From: an uncultured Neomegalonema sp.
Lineage (GTDB): Bacteria > Pseudomonadota > Alphaproteobacteria > Rhodobacterales > Rhodobacteraceae
Direction: 5' to 3'
Assembly (NCBI GenBank): GCA_937911325.1
Contig: CALDSD010000092.1
Span: forward strand, 82,573-146,572
DNA: 64,000 bases
The position numbers and the translations under genes are program-made. The notes below the pieces were generated by a model that searched no databases, was not told the origin of the DNA, and saw only the letters and a list, made by a program, of their open reading frames with translations. Shown here piece after piece: positions 1 through 7,799 of this stretch; positions within the stretch are counted from its first letter, which is position 1, and each line of letters starts with the position of its first letter.

Positions 1-159
1 GCGGCCGAGGCGGGCATCGGCGCGCCTGCGATCGTCTGCGTCGGACGGGTGGCGCTGATGCGTCAAACCCTCGATTGGATGGCGCAACTCCAGGGCGAAC
101 CGCCGCGTTCGCTGGACCCGTTGGGGGCGCGGGGAACCAGTCGCGCGGAGGCCTCCTGA
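1..159 (+). CDS. cobA: Uroporphyrinogen-III C-methyltransferase, C-terminal fragment
   Basis: Only the last 52 codons lie in the window; the gene starts upstream. The reading frame is open from base 1 to a TGA at 157-159. It encodes a GAPAIVCVGRVALM segment typical of the last beta strand of SAM-dependent tetrapyrrole methylases (SUMT), followed by a short polar tail. SUMT makes precorrin-2 from uroporphyrinogen III, the entry step to cobalamin. The stop lies 5 bases before the chosen start of cobB, so the two are probably co-transcribed and translationally coupled. The name rests on this short match plus the cobalamin context; another methylase of the pathway (for example cobM) is possible. 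Confidence 0.6.
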   Translation, partial: AAEAGIGAPAIVCVGRVALMRQTLDWMAQLQGEPPRSLDPLGARGTSRAEAS

Positions 160-164
160 GCGCG

Positions 165-1496
165 ATGAGAGCCCTCGTGATCGCAGCGCCGTCCTCCGGC
201 GCTGGGAAGACAGTGGTCACGCTCGGTCTTTTGCGCGCCCTCAAACGTCAGGGCGTCGCCGTCGCCGCCGCGAAATGCGGTCCGGATTACATCGATCCGT
301 CTTTTCACCTCGCCGCGGCTGGCGTCCCTTCGGTGAACCTCGACGCATGGGCGATGCCGCCAGACGCGCTGCGCCGCCGAGCTGCGTCCCAGCCTGGCGA
401 TTTGCTGATCGTCGAGGGCGCCATGGGGTTGCTGGACGGCGCGCCAGACCCCGATCACCCCAACGGCCTTGGATCGGCGGCGGATGTCGCCGAGGCTCTG
501 GGCGCGCCTGTGGTTCTGGTGTTGGACGTTGCGCGGCAAGGACAGTCCGCCGCCGCTTTTGTGGCGGGCGTGCGCGCGCTTCGCCCCCATCTGCCGTTGG
601 CCGGCGTGATCCTGAACCGCGTCGGCTCCGACCGGCATCACCGTCTCCTGGCGCGGGCGCTGGGGGCGATTGACGCGCCAATCCTGGGCGCGCTTCCCCG
701 GGACGGCCGTCTGGAGACGCCTTCGCGTCATCTGGGCCTCATCCCCGCCGCTGAGCGGGCGGATCTCGAGACGTTCATCGATCAGGCGGCGGAGATCGTT
801 GCGTCGCACGTGGATCTGGAAGCCGTTCGACATTGTGCGCGCCAGGTTCCGCAGCCGACAACAGAAGCGACGGCTTCTCTCGCGCCCTCCGCGCCCCTCG
901 CGCCTCTCGGACAACGCATCGCCGTCGCCAGCGACGTCGCCTTCGCGTTCGTATACCCGCATTTGCTGACGGATTGGCGCGCCGCGGGAGCGGAGCTTTC
1001 CCTGTTTTCACCGCTGGCCGACGAAGCCCCGAAGGCTGGCGTGGACGCCGTCTTCCTTCCCGGTGGATACCCCGAATTGCATGCAGGGGTTCTCGCCGCG
1101 GCCGATCGCTTCCGCGGCGGCGTGCAGTCGGCGGCGCGTCGCGGCGCGCTGATCTACGGCGAGTGCGGCGGCTACATGGCTCTGGGCGAGGGACTGGTGG
1201 ATAGCGACGGAGGGCGTCACAAGATGCTGGGACTGTTGCCGCTCGATACAAGCTTCGCCGAGCGACGGCTCACGCTGGGATACCGCCGGCTGACGCCGCT
1301 GGGCGACACGCCTTTTGGGGCGTCGGTGGCCGCGCACGAGTTTCATTACGCGACTGTCACGCGGGAAGGCCCGGCCGATCCGCTGTTTCACGCGCGGGAC
1401 GCCGAGAACGTCGATCTGCCGAAGATGGGCCTTCGGCATGGCGCGGTGATGGGGTCGTTCGCGCATGTGATCGCGCGGATCGCGGGTCGCGCATGA
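165..1496 (+). CDS. cobB: Cobyrinate (hydrogenobyrinate) a,c-diamide synthase
   Basis: 443 aa, the usual length. The enzyme uses ATP and glutamine to amidate side chains a and c of the corrin ring in the cytoplasm. The N-terminal dethiobiotin-synthetase-like domain opens with the P-loop PSSGAGKT (residues 9-16) and continues [12 protein letters not shown]. The C-terminal class-I glutamine amidotransferase domain has PGGYPELH and the nucleophile Cys334 in [10 protein letters not shown], with a late FHYAT segment carrying the histidine. ATG 165 was chosen because the P-loop then sits at the normal distance; an in-frame start at 75 would add 30 residues overlapping cobA. The stop overlaps the cobQ start by 4 bases (ATGA), indicating coupling. 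Confidence 0.95.
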   Translation: MRALVIAAPSSGAGKTVVTLGLLRALKRQGVAVAAAKCGPDYIDPSFHLAAAGVPSVNLDAWAMPPDALRRRAASQPGDLLIVEGAMGLLDGAPDPDHPNGLGSAADVAEALGAPVVLVLDVARQGQSAAAFVAGVRALRPHLPLAGVILNRVGSDRHHRLLARALGAIDAPILGALPRDGRLETPSRHLGLIPAAERADLETFIDQAAEIVASHVDLEAVRHCARQVPQPTTEATASLAPSAPLAPLGQRIAVASDVAFAFVYPHLLTDWRAAGAELSLFSPLADEAPKAGVDAVFLPGGYPELHAGVLAAADRFRGGVQSAARRGALIYGECGGYMALGEGLVDSDGGRHKMLGLLPLDTSFAERRLTLGYRRLTPLGDTPFGASVAAHEFHYATVTREGPADPLFHARDAENVDLPKMGLRHGAVMGSFAHVIARIAGRA

Positions 1497-2950
1497 GCGG
1501 CGTGTTGATGATCCAGGGCGCCGGCTCAAACGTCGGAAAGTCGATGCTGGTGGCCGGGTTGTGCCGCGCGGCGCGCCGTCGCGGGATCTCGGTTGCGCCG
1601 TTCAAGCCGCAGAATATGTCGAACAACGCCGCCGTAACTGTCGACGGTGGCGAGATCGGCCGCGCGCAGGCGCTCCAGGCGCTGGCTGCCGGGCGCGAAC
1701 CGATCACGGACATGAATCCGGTTCTGCTCAAGCCGGAGACGGATATCGGCGCTCAGGTCGTCGTGCAGGGCAAGCGGGTCGCGACGGTGAAAGCGCGTGA
1801 CTACGCCGCTTTGATGCCGCAGCTGTTGGCCTCGGTGCTGGAAAGCTTCGACCGGCTTCGCACGAGCGCTGAGCTGGTTCTGGTCGAAGGCGCGGGGAGT
1901 CCGGCCGAAGTCAACCTGCGTCGCGGCGACATCGCCAATATGGGCTTCGCCCAGGCCGCGCGCGTCCCGGTTGTTCTGGTTGGCGATATCGATCGCGGCG
2001 GGGTGATCGCCCAACTTGTCGGCACGCAAGCTGTTTTGGATCCGGACGACGCGAGCCTTCTGAAGGGCTTCCTGATCAACAAGTTCCGGGGCGACGTTTC
2101 TCTGTTCGACGATGGCTATGCGCTCATTGAACAGCGCACCGGCTGGCGCGGGTTTGGCGTGGCGCCGTGGTACTCCGACGCCCATCGCCTGCCAGCGGAG
2201 GACGCCCTCGACATCGAGGGTCTCTCGGGCGACGGCGAGGTGAAGATCGTTTGTCTCGGGCTGAGCCGGATCGCGAACTTCGATGATCTGGACCCACTCA
2301 AGCTGCACCCCGGCGTCTCGGTGCGGATGCTGCGCGCAGGCGATGCGATCCCCGGGGACGCGGATCTGGTGATCATCCCCGGTTCGAAATCGACGCGCGG
2401 CGACCTCGCATTCCTGCGCGCGCAGGGATGGGACGTCGACCTGATGGCGCACCACCGCCGGGGAGGACGCGTGCTGGGGCTATGCGGCGGCTACCAGATG
2501 CTGGGCAAGACGGTTCGCGACCCCGACGGCGTCGAAGGGCCTCCCGGAGAGACCCCGGGCCTCGGTCTTCTCGACGTCGAGACGGTCATGTCGCCTGACA
2601 AGCGGCTTGAGCGCGTCGACGGCAGGCACCTCGACAGCGGGACGGCGATCTCGGGCTATGAGATCCATATCGGCAGGACAGACGGCCCGGATCGCGCCCG
2701 TCCGTTCGCTGAGATCGGCGGCGTGCGAGAAGGGGCGCAAACATCCGACGGCCGCGTCGTCGGCACCTATCTGCACGGGGTTTTCAGCGAGGACGCTTTT
2801 CGCAACGTCTTTCTCGAGGCGTTTGGCGCGCCACCGGCGACGGCGTCCTACTCAGAGACGGTTGATCAGACGCTCGACGCTTTGGCTGACCACCTTGAAG
2901 CGCATCTCGACGTCGAAGGGCTTCTGGCTTTGGCCGCGCGCAGCCTCTAA
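1493..2950 (+). CDS. cobQ: Cobyric acid synthase
   Basis: 485 aa, family-typical. It carries out four glutamine-dependent amidations (side chains b, d, e, g) of adenosylcobyrinate diamide. The N-terminal synthetase domain begins [14 protein letters not shown], the P-loop variant of CobQ (residues 7-19), then [12 protein letters not shown]. The C-terminal amidotransferase domain contains [12 protein letters not shown] and Cys331 in [10 protein letters not shown], followed by GYEIHIG and the GTYLHGVF histidine motif. It overlaps cobB by 4 bases at its start. Its stop overlaps by 4 bases the stop of the convergent cbiB gene, so transcription from both sides meets here with no room for a terminator. 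Confidence 0.96.
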   Translation: MSGVLMIQGAGSNVGKSMLVAGLCRAARRRGISVAPFKPQNMSNNAAVTVDGGEIGRAQALQALAAGREPITDMNPVLLKPETDIGAQVVVQGKRVATVKARDYAALMPQLLASVLESFDRLRTSAELVLVEGAGSPAEVNLRRGDIANMGFAQAARVPVVLVGDIDRGGVIAQLVGTQAVLDPDDASLLKGFLINKFRGDVSLFDDGYALIEQRTGWRGFGVAPWYSDAHRLPAEDALDIEGLSGDGEVKIVCLGLSRIANFDDLDPLKLHPGVSVRMLRAGDAIPGDADLVIIPGSKSTRGDLAFLRAQGWDVDLMAHHRRGGRVLGLCGGYQMLGKTVRDPDGVEGPPGETPGLGLLDVETVMSPDKRLERVDGRHLDSGTAISGYEIHIGRTDGPDRARPFAEIGGVREGAQTSDGRVVGTYLHGVFSEDAFRNVFLEAFGAPPATASYSETVDQTLDALADHLEAHLDVEGLLALAARSL

Positions 2951-3894
2951 AGGAGCGCGAACACCGCCACGAGAGCCAGCGCGGCGCCCCACGCGCGCCA
3001 GATCAGAGCGACCGTCGCGTCGATATCACTGGCTGTCGCAACGCGCCGCCCCTCCGGATTCAGGTAGGGATCGCTGGTCTCGATCCCATCGTAGATCCGT
3101 GGGCCGGCGAGGGCGAGGCCGAGCGCGCCGGCCGTCGCGGCTTCCGGCCATCCAGCGTTTGGCGACTTATGCAAACGGGCGTCGCGCCACATCACCTGGA
3201 CGCTTTCTGCGGACACGGCCGCAGCCGCGATCAGCAGGCCGGAGAGCCGAGCGGGGACCAAGTTCAGAACGTCGTCCAGCCGCGCGGCGGCCCAGCCGAA
3301 CTCGCGGTGTTTCTCCGTTCGATGCCCGATCATTGAGTCCGCCGTGTTCACGGCCTTGTATATCAAGATCCCAGGCAGGCCGGCGACGAGAAACCAGAAA
3401 GCCGGCGCGATCACGCCGTCCGAGAAATTCTCGGCGCAGCTTTCGATCGCTGCGCGGGCGACGGCGGGTTCGTCCAGCGTCTCGGGATCTCGGCCGACGA
3501 TCATGGAAACAGCGTGTCGCGCTTCGGCGAGGCCCTGCCTGAGGGCATCGGCGACGGCGGCGACATGCTCGACCAGGCTTTTCTGCGCGAGAAGGATCGC
3601 AGCTCCCAAGACTGACAGGACGGGACCGAGAACAGGGATCGCCGAGATCGCAAGACCCAGACATCCTGCAGCCGTGGCGAGTATGACCACGGCAAGCGCG
3701 CCCTTGATCCGACGCGTCCCGCCCGCGTTGAGCGTATGGTCGAGCCAGGCGACAGCCCGCCCCATCAGGACAGCCGGGTGCGGAGCGCGCCGCCACAGCG
3801 GCTCGGGCTCGCCAAAAACGGCGTCGAGGATCATGGCCGCCGCCAGCATCAGGGCGATCTCGCTCACGTCAGCGCTCTCTCCAACCGCGCCCAA
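2947..3894 (-). CDS. cbiB: Adenosylcobinamide-phosphate synthase, membrane protein
   Basis: 315 aa, matching CobD/CbiB. This inner-membrane enzyme attaches (R)-1-amino-2-propanol phosphate to adenosylcobyric acid. Visible hallmarks are the early [17 protein letters not shown] segment, several hydrophobic helices, [19 protein letters not shown] and [13 protein letters not shown] in the middle, then [14 protein letters not shown] and [13 protein letters not shown]. The upstream cobC stop lies inside the first codons of this gene (3864-3894 overlap), which ties the pair into one operon and couples provision of aminopropanol phosphate to its use. The symbol cobD is used for this protein in Pseudomonas nomenclature. 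Confidence 0.93.
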   Translation of the reverse strand: MGAVGESADVSEIALMLAAAMILDAVFGEPEPLWRRAPHPAVLMGRAVAWLDHTLNAGGTRRIKGALAVVILATAAGCLGLAISAIPVLGPVLSVLGAAILLAQKSLVEHVAAVADALRQGLAEARHAVSMIVGRDPETLDEPAVARAAIESCAENFSDGVIAPAFWFLVAGLPGILIYKAVNTADSMIGHRTEKHREFGWAAARLDDVLNLVPARLSGLLIAAAAVSAESVQVMWRDARLHKSPNAGWPEAATAGALGLALAGPRIYDGIETSDPYLNPEGRRVATASDIDATVALIWRAWGAALALVAVFALL

Positions 3895-4883
3895 TGCGCT
3901 TCTTGGCCAGGCAAGCCGAGGCGGAGCCAGGTCTGGGAGTATGGGAAGATCCGCGACCAGATCTGATGCGCTGCGAGCGTTTCCTGAGCTTCGATGGCGT
4001 TTCGCGTCTCATACGTTCGGAACAAGGCCGTACCCCCGGCAAGCCGCCACCCGTTTCGAACCGCCATGGCGTCAAGGCGCGCCGCGTCGCGGTCCAATCG
4101 CTGTATCGCCGCCGCCGCCCAATCCTTGGCCGAAAGCGCCCGGGGCGCAATCGCGATCGCCGGTCCGGAGACGGCCCAGGGCCCCAGCATGCTGCTGAGC
4201 CGCGACACGTCCAGCTCGCGCCCAATCGCAAACCCAAGGCGAAGGCCGGCCAATCCGTAGAACTTGCCAAAGGACCGCAGGATCACCGCGCCCGGCGGCG
4301 GGTCGGCGGCCATGGAGGCGCCCGGCATAGGATCCGCGAAGCTCTCATCGATCACGAGCAAGCCAACCTGCTGAGCGACTTCGTTGATGGCCTCATGCGG
4401 CCACAGCCGCCCGTCGGGATTGTTCGGGTTCACGATGACCGCTGCGTCGCAATCGCCGCCCTGGCCGAGCTCCGAGACCGCCTCGACACGCCAACGCTCT
4501 ACGGCGAAGGCGGCCGAATGTTCGTTATAGGTGGGCGATACGATCGCGACGGCCCCGGGCGCGCGCAGCCTCGGGGTCAGTTGAATCAGCGCTTGGGCGC
4601 CGGGAGCGGCGACAATCGAGACCGAGGCCGGAACGCCGTAGGCCTCGCGCGCAGCCCTCAAAAGCTCGGACATCGCCGCGGCGTCGGGTAAGCGCGTCCA
4701 ACAGTCGCTTGGGATCGCGCCAATCGGATAAGGGACGGGGTTGATGCCCGTCGACAGGTCGATCCAGGTTTCAGCCGCGCCGCCGAACTTTGCGATCGCG
4801 CGATCAAGATCTCCGCCATGATCGCGTGGCTTTGGCCTTTCTTCGCCGCCATCTAAAGAGGATAGGGTGTCCATCGGCCTCAT
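3864..4883 (-). CDS. cobC: L-threonine-O-3-phosphate decarboxylase
   Basis: 339 aa from ATG 4883; ATG 4874 three codons later is equally possible. A PLP fold-type I enzyme of the histidinol-phosphate aminotransferase superfamily that makes aminopropanol phosphate for the cobalamin loop. Motifs: HGGDLDRAIAKFG and WIDLSTGINP near the N-terminus, VIVNPNNPDGR, LLVIDESFADP (the PLP-ring Asp), and SFGKFYGLAGLRLG with the Schiff-base Lys207. It overlaps cbiB at its end and is divergent from the putative threonine kinase gene, whose start is only 43 bases away, so the two genes for one side branch share a control region. Confidence 0.92.
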   Translation of the reverse strand: MRPMDTLSSLDGGEERPKPRDHGGDLDRAIAKFGGAAETWIDLSTGINPVPYPIGAIPSDCWTRLPDAAAMSELLRAAREAYGVPASVSIVAAPGAQALIQLTPRLRAPGAVAIVSPTYNEHSAAFAVERWRVEAVSELGQGGDCDAAVIVNPNNPDGRLWPHEAINEVAQQVGLLVIDESFADPMPGASMAADPPPGAVILRSFGKFYGLAGLRLGFAIGRELDVSRLSSMLGPWAVSGPAIAIAPRALSAKDWAAAAIQRLDRDAARLDAMAVRNGWRLAGGTALFRTYETRNAIEAQETLAAHQIWSRIFPYSQTWLRLGLPGQEAHWARLERALT

Positions 4884-4926
4884 GCGTTTCACTGACTGTT
4901 CCCGGACCGCTGTTGAGAAGCGATCG

Positions 4927-5874
4927 ATGCGCAAACGAATTAGATCCTCTCCTATCAGACAGACAACCGTTGACCAGCGGCGGATCGGCGCGTGTTTCAG
5001 CGAAGCGACGGGGCATTTCGGCGAATTCGTCCAAGGCAAGATGGGGGCGATGGGGCCCGTCGCCTTGGCGACGGCGCCTGCGCCGCATGTCACGCTTCGC
5101 GCGCAACTCAATCCGGTTGTCTCAGCGCCGCTTCTCGTCACCGGCCCTGACGCCGGCGATCTCGCCAGGAAGGCGGTTCGCAGCGGGGGCTCGATCGCCG
5201 GAGCTGTTCAAGTCGGCGGGCGTCTCAAGCTCTCGCAGGGGGGGCGCGCGCCCCTCGGAGGCGGGGCGGGTCTGTCGACGTTGATTTCATTGACCAGCCT
5301 GCGTGCGGCCGCCGCCGCCGTCGGCGCGGTGTTGACGGTCGAACAGGAGGCGGCGTGCTGCCTCGCAGTCGAAGGCGCAAGCGATCCGTTGATGTACGCC
5401 GATGCGGGTCGTCTGGTTTGGGCGTCTCGCCTTGGCCGTGTCTTGGAGCGGACGGCGCCTGGGGCTCGGTTCGTCGCGGTGGGCGGCTTCGACGGGCCGC
5501 CGGTGCGCACCCGTGCGGACGACAACGACTTTCCGGACGTCGCCGATCTATTCCAGGCGTTGATCGACGCGCGCGCCGCCGGCGACGCCGCGCAGGAAGC
5601 GCTGACGGCGACCGAGTCCGCGAAACGCAATCAGAGACGAAACCCAAAGCCGCGGTGGCGCGAGCTCCTCGCGTTGCAGCAGGCGACGGGCGCACTGGGA
5701 TTGATCGTCGCTCATACCGGATCCGCCGTGGCCCTGTTGTTTGAGCCGGATCGCGCAGACTTGCACGAAGTCTCCGCCGCCATGTCGCGTATCGGGGTAA
5801 GCTATGTCCGTGAGTTTGAGGTCGGTCAGTTCGTCTCGACCCGCTCGAGCGGCGGTATCCTGGCGACGAAGTGA
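4927..5874 (+). CDS. bluE: GHMP-family kinase, putative L-threonine kinase (BluE/PduX type)
   Basis: 315 aa. PduX, and by inference alphaproteobacterial BluE, phosphorylates L-threonine to the O-phosphate that CobC decarboxylates. Visible features are an N-terminal segment with GHFGEFVQGKMG, typical of this subfamily, and the GHMP ATP-binding loop APLGGGAGLSTL (about residues 108-119), followed by a helical SLRAAAAAVG region. ATG 4927 is chosen for its GAGAAG ribosome site; in-frame ATGs at 4867 and 4882 would run into the divergent cobC. The 3' end overlaps the convergent DUF1636 gene by 49 bases. The assignment rests on the ATP motif, subfamily N-terminus and cobC neighbourhood; the substrate is inferred. 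Confidence 0.78.
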   Translation: MRKRIRSSPIRQTTVDQRRIGACFSEATGHFGEFVQGKMGAMGPVALATAPAPHVTLRAQLNPVVSAPLLVTGPDAGDLARKAVRSGGSIAGAVQVGGRLKLSQGGRAPLGGGAGLSTLISLTSLRAAAAAVGAVLTVEQEAACCLAVEGASDPLMYADAGRLVWASRLGRVLERTAPGARFVAVGGFDGPPVRTRADDNDFPDVADLFQALIDARAAGDAAQEALTATESAKRNQRRNPKPRWRELLALQQATGALGLIVAHTGSAVALLFEPDRADLHEVSAAMSRIGVSYVREFEVGQFVSTRSSGGILATK

Positions 5875-6221
5875 CCCTTTACGCCTTGCGGCCACTGCCG
5901 ATACGGCACGACGCCGTTCTCGTTCTCCGCATGTTTCACGGCGTATTCGACCAGCGCGCCGGCCGACACCTCGTCCGGCGTGAATGAACCCAGCACATAG
6001 CTCATCTTTCCATCGGCCGTGATCGCCGCGTTGCAGCCGTGCGAACACCCCATCAAGCAGGCGACGCCCCGCACCGCCACGGTTTCATGCCCTTCGGCGG
6101 CGGCGCGGACCTTTTCGAGCAACTGTTCGCCATGGGCCGGGGTTTCAGCCTCGGCGGTTGGTTTCAAGCTCAGCTCTTCACGTTTGCAGGTCGTGCAAAT
6201 GGTTATGGTCGATCGGGTCAT
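5826..6221 (-). CDS. DUF1636 ferredoxin-like metal-binding protein
   Basis: 131 aa. The cysteine pattern is C9-x2-C12 near the N-terminus and C55-x3-C59-x3-C63 (VACLMGCSHGC), as in thioredoxin-like [2Fe-2S] ferredoxins and DUF1636 proteins. This family is frequently encoded in alphaproteobacterial cobalamin clusters, so a redox or metal-handling role in B12 synthesis is plausible but not shown. ATG 6221 gives the expected short N-terminus (MTRSTITIC). A longer reading back to 6368 adds 49 residues with no family character. The last 49 bases overlap the convergent kinase gene. I saw no B12-box sequence upstream. Confidence 0.78.
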   Translation of the reverse strand: MTRSTITICTTCKREELSLKPTAEAETPAHGEQLLEKVRAAAEGHETVAVRGVACLMGCSHGCNAAITADGKMSYVLGSFTPDEVSAGALVEYAVKHAENENGVVPYRQWPQGVKGHFVARIPPLERVETN

Positions 6222-6555
6222 GACGGTCGATATATCCGGTTTTTGCGGGTCGTCGACGCGATCATGCGCCGGTTCCGTGGAAGTTAGACGCGCCGGCGCA
6301 TCGCTTGCATCGCCGGTTACCGACCATTTTCGGCGGAATTTACGCTGTTTTCGCGGGAGTCGATGCAATCAGAACGCGCTTTTACAGCCTTGGCAAAGAT
6401 GTCACGTTCATAGAGTTGCATCGAATCACCGAAGGCGTTTCGGTCGTTAAAGCGTTGCGAGGGGGGCCTTGTTGTCGCAAGAAGTAGATGTGGGCGGCGA
6501 GGAAACTGTTCTAAAATGACGCATCTGTGGTGCGGTTTGGAGCTTGGGGCGAAAA
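6222..6555. other. Intergenic region between DUF1636 gene and secreted CARDB/PGB gene
   Basis: This 334-base stretch separates two divergent genes and has no convincing reading frame. It should hold both promoters. I looked for a cobalamin riboswitch serving the DUF1636 gene and found no B12 box. Two GANTC sites (GAGTC at 6357, GAATC at 6423) are present, possible CcrM methylation targets. Confidence 0.5.
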
Positions 6556-7380
6556 ATGCGGACAAAAATAGCTAGACTTTGCGCAGAACGCGGACACGGG
6601 TCGCTTTGCGGACTTGGGTCGATCTCTTGCGCGGTATTGTTACGGTCCGCGGTTTTGGCCGCGCCAGCTGCGCTGATGTTGTCGGCTGCGCCGGCGCAAG
6701 CGCAACAATTGCCGGATCTTGTCATCAACCGATCCGACTCGACGGTGGCGTCGCCGGGCCGCTGCGGCAGCTCCGACCTGTTGGCCCGTGGACGCATCGC
6801 CATCAAGAACATCGGCGAGGCGACGGCTGAGGCCGAGTCGCTCCGCCAAGGGCTGCAGTTGAACTGGCTCCGGGTTTACAACCCTCAGAACCCGGACATG
6901 TCGACGGACGCGCAGGAGAACATCTCTCTCGCGCCGTTCGATCAGCGGGGACTGGCGTTCACCGTCGGCGGAGGAAAGGTGAAGCGGGGTCGCAACTTTG
7001 CCGATCCCACCATCGGGATCGACGATGCGTCGATCGAGGATCTCTCCGATTCCGACCGTGTGCGCGCCATTCAGTCGGCGCTTCAGCAACTCGGCATCGA
7101 TCCTGGCGGGATCGACGGCGCTTACGGCGCGCAGACGCGCAACGCCGTCAAGAAGTTTCAGGAACAGTACAAGTTCTTCCCCACGGGCAAGCTGACCGAG
7201 GAGGAGGAAGAAGTGTTGTTCGAAGAATCAGGCGTCTCGCCAACAGCGATCGACGGCGCGATCGGCGGCAATGTGCGCGTCGTGATCTACGCGTATGTGG
7301 ATCCGGACAACGTCATCGCGGAGAGCAACGAGGCGAACAATATCCAGAAGTGGGAGTTCATCCTCGACTGCTCGAACTGA
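6556..7380 (+). CDS. Secreted protein: peptidoglycan-binding domain inserted in a CARDB-like domain
   Basis: 274 aa from ATG 6556 (TTG 6544 is an alternative). A long signal peptide (charged start, then LLRSAVLAAPAALMLSAAPAQA) predicts export. The mature protein starts PDLVINRSDS, a typical first CARDB strand. Around residues 160-220 lies a PG_binding_1 repeat (VRAIQSALQQLGIDPGGIDG, then YGAQTRNAVKKFQEQY). The sequence then returns to a CARDB-like end, YVDPDNVIAESNEANN. A tract of five glutamates links the parts. Function is unknown; binding to cell wall or an extracellular partner is likely. A strong hairpin follows 26 bases after the stop. The gene stands alone. Confidence 0.7.
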   Translation: MRTKIARLCAERGHGSLCGLGSISCAVLLRSAVLAAPAALMLSAAPAQAQQLPDLVINRSDSTVASPGRCGSSDLLARGRIAIKNIGEATAEAESLRQGLQLNWLRVYNPQNPDMSTDAQENISLAPFDQRGLAFTVGGGKVKRGRNFADPTIGIDDASIEDLSDSDRVRAIQSALQQLGIDPGGIDGAYGAQTRNAVKKFQEQYKFFPTGKLTEEEEEVLFEESGVSPTAIDGAIGGNVRVVIYAYVDPDNVIAESNEANNIQKWEFILDCSN

Positions 7381-7403
7381 ACGGTTCCCGACCGGCCGAA
7401 ACA

Positions 7404-7444
7404 AAACCGCCGTCTGAGAGATCAGACGGCGGTTTCATTTTTTG
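7404..7444 (+). terminator. Rho-independent terminator after the CARDB/PGB gene
   Basis: A perfect 11-base inverted repeat, CCGCCGTCTGA (7407-7417) and TCAGACGGCGG (7422-7432) with a GAGA loop, is extended by AAA/TTT pairs and followed by TTTCATTTTTT. It also faces the end of the convergent small membrane gene, so it may work in both directions. Confidence 0.9.
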
Positions 7445-7464
7445 ATCGCAGTCTGTCGGTCGCT

Positions 7465-7638
7465 TTACCAGACTTTGAAGTAGCCGAGCGCAGCGAAGAC
7501 AATCGCGAACAGTATCGCCGTCACCAGCGCGTTGACGATCCTGTTGTTGAAAGCAATCGAGTTGCCGACCAGGTCGGTCACGAACACAATGCCTGCGCCA
7601 ACGGCGATGATGACCAGCTGAGCTTCAGTGAAAGGCAT
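7465..7638 (-). CDS. Small two-helix membrane protein, unknown function
   Basis: 57 aa starting at ATG 7638, chosen because GGAGGGG lies 5 bases upstream; a start at 7653 would put the ribosome site inside the gene. Two hydrophobic segments are evident: LVIIAVGAGIVFVTDLVG and VTAILFAIVFAALGYF, separated by a polar stretch (NSIAFNNRIVN). No family recognised. It converges on the CARDB/PGB gene and shares its terminator region. Upstream 7639-7799 is a 161-base gap before the end of putA, so it has its own promoter. Confidence 0.6.
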   Translation of the reverse strand: MPFTEAQLVIIAVGAGIVFVTDLVGNSIAFNNRIVNALVTAILFAIVFAALGYFKVW

Positions 7639-7799
7639 CTTTGCCCCTCCCATTATTGTTAAAAAGCACCCTCGTAGTGGCCTATTAGCAGTTTTCCAAT
7701 CTTTCTAACAAGCGACTCGAAACACGCTCTGCGGGACATCTATCTGACTGCGTTTTCTCAGCTACGCCTTTCCCGTTAAGGCGAAACGCTGACGACTGC

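Noticed and set aside
6222..6555. Possible cobalamin riboswitch before the DUF1636 gene
   Set aside because: No B12-box sequence or GCCACTG-type core on the minus strand.
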